Origin: Closterium sp. NIES-65
Taxonomy: Eukaryota > Streptophyta > Zygnematophyceae > Desmidiales > Closteriaceae
Assembly (NCBI GenBank): GCA_948144175.1
Contig: CANXME010002307.1
Location: forward strand, 496,001-560,000
Direction of reading: 5' to 3'
DNA length: 64,000 nt
How positions within the stretch are numbered: the stretch's first letter is position 1; the number at the start of each line of letters is the position of its first letter. The notes under the pieces are model-generated. The model made no database searches. It was given only the letters and a program-made list of their open reading frames with translations, and had not been told where the DNA came from. Of this stretch, positions 35,450 to 46,477 are shown piece after piece. Both the position numbers and the translations under genes were made by a program.

Positions 35450-36300
35450 ACTCGCGGCCCGGCCGCCGCCCTACCTTAGCGGCCCTCCCGCCGCCCTCGC
35501 TAGCGGCCCCGCCGTCCCGTCGCGGCCCCGCCACCCAGTCGCGGCCCCGCTACCCCTAAGCGCGGCCCCGCCACTCCGTAGCGGCCCCGCCACTTCGTCG
35601 CGGCCCCGCCACTCCGTTGCGGCCCCGCCACTCCGTCGCGGCCCCGCCAACCAGTCGCGGCCCACCCGCCGCCCTACCTGCGGCCTCCCCGCCGCCCTAC
35701 CTGCGACCGTCCGCCGCCCTACCTGCGGCCGTCCCGCCGCCCTACTTGTGGCCTACCCGCCGCCCTAACTGCGACCGTCCGCCGCCCTACCTGCGGCCGT
35801 CCCGCCGCCCTACCTGCGGCCTACACGCCGCCCTACCTGCGGCCGTCCGCCGCCCTACCTGCGGCCGTCCCGCCGCCCTACCTGCAGCCTACCCGCCGCC
35901 CTACCTGCGGTCGTCCGCCGCCCTACCTGCAGCCGTCCCGCCGCCCTACCTGCGGCCTACCCGCCGCCCTACCTGCGGCCCGCCCGGCCGCCCTACCTAC
36001 GCGGCCCAGTAGCAGCCGAGCCGCGCGGAGCAACCGAGCTGCCCAGGAGCCACCGAGCCGCCCAGCAGGAGCCGAGCCGCACAGCAGCAGCCGCGCCCCC
36101 CGTAGCCGCCGAGCCGCACAGCAGCAGCCGCGCCGCCCGTAGCCGCCGAGCCGCCCAGCAGCAGCCGAGCCGCCCAGGAGCCATCGAGCCGCCCAGCAAC
36201 AGCCGAGTCGCCCACCAGCAGCCGAGCCGCCCAGGAGCCGCCGAGCCGCCCAGCAGCAGCCGAGCCGCCCGGGAGCCGAGCCGCCCAGCAACCTAGCGGC
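35450..36300 (+). repeat. GC-rich tandem repeats in leader of element F
   Basis: Three blocks follow each other: GCGGCCCCGCCA-type units (35480-35660), CCGCCCTACCTGCGGCCGTC-type units of about 23-25 bp (35660-36000) and GAGCCGCCCAGCAGCAGCC-type units (36000-36290). A splice-donor-like CCCGGTGAGC lies at 36347. Frames across it are repeat translations. Confidence 0.8.
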
Positions 36301-36416
36301 CGTGTCGTCTGGCGACCTTCCTCCCGAGCCGCCCGACCTGCCCTGCCCGGTGAGCACTGCACTGCTGTCACTGCGTACCCTTCCCCTACTGCTTGCACTG
36401 CGCCACTCTCGTCGTC

Positions 36417-39400
36417 ATGGCTACACCCAGTGTCCTCGCTTTTGACGCTGAGGGTCAAGCCATTGACTTTGAGGTCTGGCTCGACGACCTGCAGCTGTTT
36501 TTACAGTGCTACAGAGCCGACAGTCTGTCTCTCTTTGACCTCACCTCTGGCGCTGTCCCTGCCCCTGCTGCTGATGCTGACGCCACTGTTCGCTCTCAGT
36601 GGGCCACGCGCGATGCAGCTGCACGTCTTGCTGTGCGTCGCCACCTGCCTACCGCTGAGCGCGCGCACTTTAGCCAGTACAAGAGTGCTCAAACCTTGTA
36701 CGACGCTGTAGTTGCGCGCTACTCCTCCCCTGCCACTGCTACACTGAGCCGCCTCATGCTCCCCTTCCTCTTCCCTGACCTTGCCGCCTTTCCCACTATC
36801 GCTGATCTCATCACGCACCTCCGCACTAGTGACACTCGCTACCGCGCTGCACTTCCTGCTGACTTCTGCGCCAAGACCCCCCCCCCATGTACATCACTCT
36901 CTACTTCCTAGTCACTCGCCTCCCTGACTCCCTTCGTGTAGTCCGGGACCACTTCCTTGCGGTCTGTCCCACTACCCTCACAGTCGACAGCCTCGACAAG
37001 GCCCTTCTTGCAGCAGAGAAGAGCATAGTTGCTGTAGGAGCCTCTCGAGGTGACCCCCGCGCCCCCATCTTTGAGGGGTGTTCTCCTTCCCCTCTCCTGC
37101 CCTCTGTCGCCTCTGCCGCTGCGGCCGACCTCGTTGGTCTTGAGTCGGTCGGTGCGGCGTCTGCCCCTAGCGGGAGACGCCGCTCTGGCAAGGGCAAGGG
37201 GGGCAAGGGAGCGGGTGGGGCCAGTGGGGGCGGTGGCGGTGGAGGTGGAGGCGGCGGAGGGAGTGGGGGTGGCGGTGGAGGTGGTAGTGGGGGTGGGGGT
37301 GCTAGTGGCAGCGGTGGCGGCGGGAGTGGCGGCGGCGGTGGCGGTGGTAGCGGAGGTGGCGGAGGTGGCGGCGGTGGAGGTGGAGGCGGAGGCGGTGGAG
37401 GCGGAGGCGGGGGTGGCGGAGGTGGAGGTGGTCGGAGGGGGGCTTCGCAGCGGAGCGGCACTGGTGGCGGTCAGCGCCAACAGCAGCAGCACCAGCAACG
37501 TTCTCGCGACGTCCCCACCCCTCAGCAACTCCGTGAGTGGTACACGCAGCGTCAGCGCGGTGGGGGTTTTGGTCCCTGCACCTACGTTCTCCGCACTGGC
37601 GACCGCACTGGAGAGCAGTGTGGGGGTGCCCACCCCGACCAGCGCTGCTTTGGCCGCCTGACAGACGCTTGGCGTCAGCAATTCCCGGAGGCCGCGGAGA
37701 TCCCCCGCTGGGGAGAGCTGTCTAGGGCTGGTGTAGCTATCTTTGATCTTGATTTTGATGCTATCCTTGCTGCCATGTATGCTGTGACCATTAGTGAGGA
37801 GGGTGACTGTTACCGGTGTTTCCCGCCCGACCCGGGCATTGGTACTGCTGCTCCAGGTGCCGGTGAGGCTTCTGCTCTAGGTGCCAGTGCGTCTGTACTC
37901 TCAGGTACTCGTGAGACTGCTCTCTCAGGTACTAGTGCGTCTGCGCTCTCAGGTACTGCGTCGGCTTCGGCCTCCCACACCTTCACTCTTGACTCTGGAG
38001 CGTCTCGCTCTTTCTTTCGGGACCGCACCACACTTACGCCGCTAAGTCAGCCGGTTGCGGTTTCCCTGGCTGACCCCTCTGGGGGTCCTGTCCTGGCTCG
38101 CTTCTCCACGGTCCTCCTGTGTCCGGCGGCTCCCTCTGGCACCCTGTCTGGTCTCTACCTCCCCTCGTTCTCTACGAACTTGGTGAGTGGTGCTGACCTA
38201 CAGGATGGGGGAGTCCACCAGTTCACCCATGCTAGTCAGCGAGTGACGCACTGCACGGAGGCTAGCACGGGTCGTCACCTGGCTACGTTTACATGTCAGC
38301 CAGGGTCGAGCCTTTACACACTGACCACTGCGTCTCCTCTAGTCACTACGTCTGGTCAGGTAGCTGCGTCGGGTCAGGTGTTTGCTGCAGCGTCCAGGTC
38401 GGGTCCTGAGTCTGCCCCCTGTTCGTGTCGCCGTCTATCTCACGAGACCCTCCTCTGGCACCACCGTCTTGGCCACCCCTCTCTGCTTCGGCTCAGAGGC
38501 ATGGCCTCCCGTCTTCTTGTGTCTGGTCTCCCCCGGTCTCTACCTCCCCTTCCTCAGGGCCCTGGCCCTGCCTGTGTCCCCTGTGTCGAGGGGCGCCAGC
38601 GTGCTGCCCCTCACTCCTCCCAGTTTCCTCCGACAGAGGCTCCGTTTCAGACGCTTCACATGGACGTGTGGGGCCCTGCCCGCGTCCGTGGACTCGGTCA
38701 CGAGCGCTACTTCCTGCTGGTGGTTGACGACTACTCGCGTTACACCACAGTCTTCCCCTTGCGCAGCAAGGGTGATGTCACTGAGGTGCTGATCGACTGG
38801 ATCCGCGCAGCTCGTCTCCAGCTCAGGCACAGCTTTGGCTCGGACTTTCCTGTGTTGCGTCTGCACTCGGACAGAGGCGGAGAGTTCTCCTCTGGCCTTC
38901 TGCGTGCCTACTGTCGTGCGCGAGGCATCCGCCAGACCTTCACGCTTCCGGACTCCCCGCAGCAGAATGGGATTGCAGAGCGCCGCATTGGCATGGTCAT
39001 GGACGTCGCTCGTACGTCCATGATGCATGCGGCTGCCCCCCATTTTTTGTGGCCGTTTGCGGTCAGGTACGCAGCGCATCAAATCAACCTCCACCCCAGG
39101 GTCTCCAGACCGGAGACCTCCCCAGCGCTGCTGTGGACGGGGAAGGTTGGCGATGCGTCGGCGTTCCGGGTCTGGGGATCTCGGGCGTTTGTCCGCGACT
39201 TGTCTGCGGACAAGCTGTCCCCTCGCGCTGCTCCCTGCGTCTTCCTGGGGTTCCCCCCCGACCCCCCCGGGTGGCAGTTCTACCACCCCACCTCTCGACG
39301 TGTTCTGTCCTCCCACGACGTCACGTTCGACGAGTCGGTACCCTTCTACCGCCTCTTCCCCTACCGCACTCCGTCCCTCCCCCCGCCCCCGCTCTTCTTG

Positions 39401-39421
39401 GTACCAGGTCCCCCCCGGTAG
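36417..39421 (+). pseudogene. Gag-protease-integrase of element F with poly-C frame changes
   Basis: The ATG at 36417 opens MATPSVLAFDAEGQAIDF. At a run of 10 C (36877-36886) the downstream reading MYITLYFLVTRL (36887) is in the -1 frame. It continues for 844 codons: GKGKGGKG, long Gly tract, QLREWY (near 37528), Cys/His module CTYVLRTG to CFGRL (37578-37660), protease LDSGAS (37993), integrase HHRLGHP and CVPCVEG, MDVWGP, SDRGGEF and IAERRIG. It ends at 39421 because a run of seven C near 39411 has one base fewer than in D and E. Integrase therefore looks intact, but the link to RT is broken. Confidence 0.88.
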
Positions 39422-41702
39422 ACCCCCTTCCCCCTCAGGATCCTGCCCCTTCAAGTGTGTCCCAGGTAGACGCGGTCGAGCCTGTCGAGGTCACTGGTGA
39501 CTCTGGTGCGGCTGCGGGAGCTGAGCCTGGGGGTGCTGAGATTGGAGGTGCTACGCCTGTGGGTGCTGAGCCTAGGGGTGCTGAGCCTGGGGGTGCTGAG
39601 CCTGGGGGTGCTGTGCCTGGAGGTGCTGAGCCTGGGGGTGCTGTGCATGAGGGTGCTGAGCCTGGGGGTGCTGAGCCTGGGGGTGCTGAGCCTGGGGGTG
39701 CTGAGACTGGGGGTGCTCCGCCTGGAGGTGCTTCGTCTCGCCGAGAGCCACTCTCCCCTCAGGAGCTACGTGAGTGGTTTGCCAGACGCTGGAGGCGTGC
39801 TGCTGGTGCTGGAGGTTCTTCGGCTGCAGAGGGTCTTGCTGCCGAGCGTCCCGGCGGTGCTCGTACTGTGGGTGCTGGAGCTGCTGGACCTGAGGGTTCT
39901 CCTGGAGCTGGTGCTGCTGAGGGTGTTGACGCTGAGACTGTCGCTGGAGGTCCGACTGGCGGTGCTCCTGGTGGTGCTGCTGGAGGTTCTGGAGCTACTG
40001 GAGGTGCTGCTGGAGCGGGTACTCCTGCTGGGGGTACTGGGGCTGTCCCTGCTGTTTCTGGCGTCGCCACGCGGCCCCGGCCGTACTTCGTTCCGCTCCT
40101 GCAGCAGGTTCTTGGTCTTACACCATCTACTGGTCCTCCTTCTCCTCCCTTAGGGGGTCCACAGCCTGTCTCGTCACAGTCACAGCTACAGCCTGCCTCC
40201 CCTTTGCCTGCTCCTTCTCCCTACGCTGGTCCGACTGGAGGTCTTACTGAGTGTCGTGAGCCTGCGTCTCGACCTGCGTCGCCTGTTCGTACTACGCGCG
40301 CTAGTGGTCGCGGTTCGCGTCAGCGTCCTCCTCCTGTCCCTGGCACGCACCGGATGTCTCTGCCTCCGTCCACTGCTCCTCTGCGTGCCCCTTTGCCTTC
40401 TCCTCCTGCTTCCTCTCTTCCTGCTCTTGCCGACCCGGAGTCGGACTCTCTTCGTGCTGCCAGTCCTACTGTCACGCGTCTTCTTGCTACTGCTGTCACT
40501 GACCCTTCTTTCGAGTCTTCTGCTGCGTCTGTCCTTGTCATTGAGCTCGTCGACTTTGCTGCGCGCTGTCGCCTAGACTACGCTGCTAGTCTTGTCGCTG
40601 AGTCTGAGTCTGCCTGTCCTCCGTCCGTCGGGGGTGAGTGTACCCTTGGCACGGACATCCTTGAGGACAAGCAGGAGGAGTTCCAGTGTCTGGCTGCCGC
40701 TTCACCTCATCTCGCGTCTGTACTGCTAGCCCCTGAGGGAGACCCGGATGCACTAGACATCCCGCCTACGTGAAGTCCGAGCTGCAGAAGAGACACACGT
40801 GCACTGATTTGGGTGAACTGCGCAGCTACCTTGGCTTGCAGATCACCCGGGACAGAGCACGCCGCACCATTATCCTGACTCAGTCACACATGGTGCAGCA
40901 GGTCCTTCAGCGCTTCGGCTTCACGTACTCCTTGCCTCAGGCCACTCCTCTGCCTACTCGCCACTCGCTCTCAGCTCTGCCTTCGGATGAGTTCGTAGAG
41001 TCGAATGGCCCGTATGCAGAGCTTGTTGGCTGCCTCATGTACCTGATGACCTGCACACGACCTGACCTTGCATACCCTCTCAGCATTCTTGCACGCTATG
41101 GTTCTCCTGGGAGACACCGACCAGAGCACATGGCTGCAGCGAAGAGGGTGTTGCGCTACTTGTGCAGTACGTCGGGCATGGGGCTAGTGCTTGGAGGGCG
41201 GAGTCCAGTGGTCCTCACTGGGCACGCGGACGCTTCTTGGGCTGACGACCAGGCTACGCAGCGGTCGTCACAGGGTTACACCTTCAGCCTTGGTTACGGC
41301 TCTGTCTCGTGGCGGGCTACTCGCTCGTCTTCTGTTCTCGGCTCCAGTTGTGAGGCTGAGATCTACGCTGGGGCTATGGCTGCTCAGGAGCTTCGCTGGC
41401 TCACCTACCTGCTGACCGACCTTGGAGAGCCGCCTCGTTCTCCTCCAGTCCTGTACGCAGACAACAAGGCCATGCTGGCCTTGTGTCGAGAGCAGCGACT
41501 GGAGCACAGGACAAAGCACATTGCTCTCCGCTACTTTCTTGCTCGTGAGCTGCAGCAGCGTGGACAGTTGCGACTTGCGTACGTGGCCTCTGAGGCCAAC
41601 ACTGCTGATGTCTTCACCAAGGCACTTGCGTCTTGTGATCATCAGCGTTGCTGCACGCAGCTGGGTCTTATGCCTGTCTTGCCTCACTTGCTCACTTCTT
41701 GA
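39422..41702 (+). pseudogene. Linker, truncated RT and RNase H of element F
   Basis: Frame 39049-40773 carries in its second half GGAEP repeats, a QELREWF motif (39760) and the RT lead-in to EGDPDALDIP. At 40765 the sequence jumps to KSELQKRHTCTDLGELRSYLGL, omitting the RT fingers and palm with YVDD. The two sides share only CG at the junction and the loss also changes frame. Frame 40770-41702 then encodes the RT connection and an apparently complete RNase H (DASWADD, CEAEIYAGAMAAQ, ADN, ANTADVFTKAL). Confidence 0.9.
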
Positions 41703-41788
41703 CCTTGCTTGTACCTTGACCTATATATACTCTTGCTCTTGCTTGCTTGACTCTTGTATATCTCTATATATGATCTTGCATGTGAACT

Positions 41789-41882
41789 GGCCTTGTGGCC
41801 CTTGACCTTGCGCTCGGAATGTGTGGTGACTTTGTGATCCACCCTGAGCTTTGCTTTGCTTTGCTTGACTGGTCTTGTGACC
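41789..41882 (+). other. Twin TTGT-loop hairpins before the polypurine tract (element F)
   Basis: Two inverted repeats, GGCC-TTGT-GGCC (41789-41800) and GGTC-TTGT-GACC (41871-41882), lie in the 3' untranslated block. The same pair occurs at 34265/34346 (D/E), 18129/18209 (element 3), 46224/46304 (C) and, with CTGT in the second loop, 4043/4125 (element 1). Confidence 0.75.
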
Positions 41883-41914
41883 CCTTGTTCTCCCCCACTT
41901 TGCCTATGGGGGTG

Positions 41915-42046
41915 TGTCAGAACATTATAGCTTACTTATTTGTGTAGGCTATAGTGGGGTATCCCATAGGGGGTACAACTCAATTAGGGTTTCATATTTG
42001 TACTCACTTCATTCATAGTTCATTCATTCACGTTCCTTTCTTCACA
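41915..42046 (+). repeat. 3' LTR of element F
   Basis: Identical to the 5' LTR except for one T/C difference; followed by CCTAT. Confidence 0.93.
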
Positions 42047-45000
42047 CCTATCTTTTCCCCGATCTGGCCGCCTATCCCACAGTCGCTGACCTCATTACAC
42101 ACCTCCGCACTAGTGACACTCGCTACTGAGCCGCCCTTCCTGCTGAGTTCCTCGCCAAGAATCCCCCCCGATGTACCTCGTTCTCTACCACCTAGTCACC
42201 CGTCTCCCTGACTCTCTTCGCGCAGTCAGGGACCACTTTCTCGCCCTCTGCCCCACCGAGCTCACCGTTGACCTGCTCGAGAAGCATCTGCTTGCAGCTG
42301 AGGCTAGCATAGTTGCTGTAGGTGCCTCTCGGCGACCCCCGCATGCCCTTCAGGTACTGCGTCTACTGAGGCACTTCACACCTTCACACTGGACTCAGGT
42401 GCTTCCCGCTGTTTCTTTCGCGATCGCACTACCCTAGCGCAGCTCCCTAGGCCTGTTGCTGTCTCCCTAGCTGACCCCTCCGGGGGTCCAGTCCTTGCGA
42501 CCTCCACCACTGCCCTCCCTTGTCCTGCTGTCCCGTCTGGCACACTGTTGGGTCTTAACCTCCCCTTATTCTCTATGAACTTGGTGGCGGGTTCCGCGCT
42601 CCAGGATGCGGGTGTTCACCAGTTCACCCATGCCTACGAGCGTGTGACACACTGCACGTGTGCCCAGACGGGTCGTCACCTGGCTACCTTCACTCGGCAG
42701 CCGGGGTCGGACTTGTACACACTGACCACTAAGTCCCCTCAGGTAGGTGCGTCTGCGTCAGGTCAGTTGTCCGCCCCCTGCTCGTGTCGCACCCTGTCGC
42801 ACCGGACGGTCCTTTGGCACCACCGCCTTGGTCACTCTTCGATGCAGCGCCTTCGTGACATGCACTCCCGTTTCCTTGTCTCTGGTCTTCCCTGGTCACT
42901 GCCTCCCCTGCCACTGTCCCCTGCCCCTCCCTGCCTTCCCTGTGTCGAGGGGCGGCAGCGTGCCACCACTCACTCCTCTGAGTTTCCCCCGACGGAGTCT
43001 CCTCTGCAGACCCTTCACATGGACGTGTGGGGCCCGGCCCGCGTCCGTGGACAGGGCAGAGAGCGGTACTTCCTGCTGGTAGTTGACGACTACACGCGTT
43101 ACACCACAGTGGAGACTCTGGTCCTGTCAAGGTAGCTGTCCACTCTGGTCCTGCGCGAGGTACTGAGCGTACTGAGCCTGAGAGTGCTGAGCCTGGTGGT
43201 GCTGGGTCTGGGGGTACTGAGACTGGGGGTGCTGAGCCTGGGGGTGCGGAGACTCGGGGTGCTGAGCCTGGGGGTGTGGAGACTGGGGGTGCTGAGCCTG
43301 GGGGTGCGGAGATTGCGGGTGCTGAGCCTGGGGTAACTGTGCCTGGGGGTGCTGAGCCTGGAGGTCCTGAGCCTGGGGGTGCTCCACCTGGGGGCGCTCT
43401 CTCTTCCCAGCAGTTGCGTGAGTGGTACTCCCGGTATTGTTGCCGCCGCCGTGGTGCTGTGGGATCAGGAGGTGCTGCTGGAGCTGGAGCTGAGGTCGCT
43501 GGGCCTACTTGAGTTGGTGTAGCTGTTGACCCTGGGGTTGGTGCTAGAGGTGCTGGAGCCACTGGTCCTGAAGGTGCTCGTACTTGCGGTACTGGAGCTG
43601 CTGGGACTGGAGGTGCTACTGGAGCTGCTGGAGGTGCTACTGGTACTGGGGCTTGTGGTACTGCAGGGGCTGGAGCAGGAGGTGATGACGCTCGTCCTCC
43701 TGCAGGTGCTGGAGCCAACGGTGCGGCTGGAGCTGGTGCTACTAGGGGTACTAGAGTTGGCACTCCTGGCGCTACTAGTGGTGCTGCAGGAGTTGGAGCT
43801 GCTGCTGGGGGTTCTGGTGCTGTCTCTGCTGGTTCTGGGGGCACTTCACGGCCGCGGCCGTACTTCGTTCCGCTCCTTCAGCAGGTTCTTGGTCAGCCGC
43901 CTCCTCCTTGTCCTGCTCCCTCCTTAGAGTGTCCTCCGCATGTCCAGTCGCAGACACAGTTATAGCCTGCCTCGCCACTCCCTGGTCCTTCTCCCTACAC
44001 TGGTCCGACAGGAGGTCTTACAGAGCGTCGTGAGCCTGAGTCTCGTCCTGTGTCGCCTGAGTCTCGTTTTGCGTCACCTGTTCGTGCTGCTCACACAGGT
44101 CGTTGTGTCTCGCGTCAACGTCCTCCTGCTGTCCCAGGCACTCACTAGATGACGCTTCGTCCTTCCACTAATCCACAGCGTGTCCCTCTGCCTTCTCCTC
44201 CTCCATCCTCCCTTCCTGCCCTTGCTGACCCGGAGTCTGACTCTCTTCGTGCTGCTAGTCCTACTGTCAAATGTCTCCTGGCCACTGCTGTCACTGATCC
44301 TTCCTTTGAGTCAGCTGTTGCGTCTGCCTTAGTTGCTGAGCTTGTCGACTTTGCTGCTCATTCTCGTCTAGACTATGCTGCGAGTCTTGTTGCTGAGTCT
44401 GAGTCTGTCTGTCCTTCGTCCGTCGGGGGTGAGTGTGCTCTTGGCACGGACGTCCTCGAGGACAGGCAGGAGGACTTTGAGTGCTTTGCCGCTGCTGTAC
44501 CTCATCTCGTGCACCTGAGGGAGACCCGGATGCACCAGACATCCCGACCCCGCGCTCTTACGCTAAGGCGATCGCGGGTGAGTACTCCTCTTAGTGGCAG
44601 TCAGCTATGGACGCAGAGATGGAATCCAGGAATTCCACTGGCACTTACGTCGAAGAGGTTCCCCCTCCTGGGGCGAACATCGTCAGTGGCATGTAGATTT
44701 TCAGGGTGAAGCGACCGCCACGTTCTCCGCCTGTCTTCAAGGCTCGTTACGTTGCTCAAGGCTTCAGTCAGCGAGAGGGAGTGGACTTCTTCTAGACCTT
44801 CTCCCCCACCCCGAAGATGACCACTCTTCGGGTGCTACTGCACGTTGCCGCTCAGCGTGACTACGAGCTTCACTCTCTTGACTTCAGCACAGCTTTCTTG
44901 CAAGGCAGCTTGCACGAGGAGATCTGGCTGCGCCACCCTCCTGGCTTCACTGGGTCGTTTCCTTCTGGTACCCAGTGGAGACTCCGCTGGCCGGTCTACG

Positions 45001-46347
45001 GACTCCGCCAGGTGCCACGTGAGTGGCACAATGCACTGAAGACTACTCTTGCGGCTCTTGGGTTCGCGCCTTCTACTTCTGACCCGTCGTTGTTTCTGCG
45101 TACCGACACTTCGCTGCCGCCATTCTATATCCTCGTGTACGTCGACGACTTGGTCTTTGCCACTGTTGACACTGAGGCTCTCGCCCTGGTGAAGTCGGAG
45201 CTGCAAAAGAGACACACGTGCACAGACCTGGGTGAACTGCGCAGCTACCTTGGCTTGCAGATCACTCGGGACAGAGGACGCCGCACCATCACACTAACTC
45301 AGTCACACATGGTGTTGCAGGTCCTTCAGCGCTTCGGCTTCACCTAGTCCTCGCCACAGCACACTCCTCTGGCTACAGGTCACTCGCTCTCAGCTCCACC
45401 TTCGAACGAGTCCGTAGAGCCGAGTGGTCCTTACCCAGAGCTAGTTGGCTGCCTCATGTACCTGATGACTTGCACTCGTCCTGACCTCGCGTACCCTCTT
45501 GGCCTTCTGGCTCGCTACGTGGCTCCTGGTCGGCACCGAAAGGTGCACATGGATGCTGCTAAGAGGGTACTACGGTACTTGTGCAGTACATCAGGCATGG
45601 GGCTCGTGCTTGGAGGGAGGAGCTCAGTTTTTCTCAGTGGGCACTCAAACGCTTCTTGGGTTGACGACCAGGCTACTCAGCGGTCGTCACAGGGTTACAC
45701 CTTCAGCCTTGGCTCTAGTTCAGTTTCTTGGCGTTCTACACGTTCGTCTTCAGTTCTCAGCTCCAGTTGTGAGGCTGAGATCTACGCCACAGCCATGGCT
45801 GCACAGGAGTTACGCTGGCTCACCTACCTGTTGACCGACTTGGGAGAGCGGCCTCGTTCTCCTCCAGTGCTGTACGTGGACAACAAGGCTCCCATTGCCT
45901 TGTGTGAGGAGCACAGACTTGAGCACAGAACAAAGCACATCGCTCTGCGTTACTTCCTGGCTCAAGAGTTGCAGCAGCGTGGTCAGGTTCGTCTGCGTTA
46001 CGTGGCCACTCGGGCCAACACTGCTGATATATTCACCAAGGCACTTCAATCTGGTGATCATCAGCGTTTCTGCACTTTGCTAGGGCTTGTGCCCACTTTT
46101 CCTCACTTGCTGTAGGCTTTACTTGTATTGTGATCTATATATATACATATACGTGCATGCTTGCTTTGTTATGTAGCGATCGATGTGATGTTTGTGTTAC
46201 ATATATGCCTCTGCATGTGAACTGGCCTTGTGGCCCTTTTCTTGTGCTCAGTGAGTGTGGTGACGTTGTGATCCAACCTGAGCTTGCTTTGCCTTTCTTG
46301 ACTGGTCTTGTGACCTCTTGTTCTCCCCCACTTTCCCTATGGGGGTG

Positions 46348-46477
46348 TGTCTAATGTTATAGCTGCTACAGTTTGTTTAGGCTGTAATGGGGTAGTAACT
46401 ATGGGGTACAATAAAATTAGGGTTTCCTACTTGTACCCAACTCTTTCCTAGTGCAATCACCCTTGTTCATTCTGACT
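46348..46477 (+). repeat. 3' LTR of element C
   Basis: It starts TGTCTAATG after the polypurine tract TATGGGGGTG and ends CTGACT; the CCTGC duplication follows at 46478-46482. Confidence 0.92.

Larger units (their letters stand above)
35211..42046 (+). mobile_element. Ty1/copia element F, young insertion lacking RT core
   Basis: The 132-bp LTRs (35211-35342, 41915-42046) differ at a single position and are flanked by CCTAT (35206-35210, 42047-42051). The primer site is TGGTATCAGAGC at 35343; the polypurine tract lies just before 41915. Gag, protease, integrase and RNase H are recognisable. About 630 bp of RT including YVDD are deleted at 40765. By its LTRs this is among the most recent insertions in the window, yet it cannot code for its own RT. 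It is inserted in gag of element C. Confidence 0.93.
34865..46111 (+). pseudogene. Gag-pol of element C, interrupted and decayed
   Basis: Gag starts MASPTVLAFDAEGRLIQF at 34865 and is interrupted at 35210 by element F. It resumes at 42052 with DLAAYPTVADLITHL; a stop follows in TRY*AAL, and MYLVLYHLVTRL lies in another frame after seven C. The Gly tract and Cys/His module are deleted. Protease (TLDSGAS, near 42390) and the integrase zinc region (HHRLGHSS, CLPCVEG) are readable to 43109, where the integrase core is replaced by GGAEP-type linker. RT (YVDD at 45138-45149) carries stops near 44593, 44694, 44794 and 45345. RNase H runs 45456-46115. Confidence 0.85.
22313..46477 (+). mobile_element. 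Outer Ty1/copia element C, host of nested insertions
   Basis: The LTRs at 22313-22442 and 46348-46477 are both 130 bp, differ at about 13 positions and are flanked by CCTGC (22308-22312 and 46478-46482). The primer site TGGTATCAGAGCC is at 22443. Element D (22708-34522) sits in the leader and element F (35211-42046) in gag; removing both and their duplications leaves about 5.5 kb. The element has lost the gag Cys/His module and the integrase core and has several stops in RT. It is the oldest layer of the tower. Confidence 0.92.
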
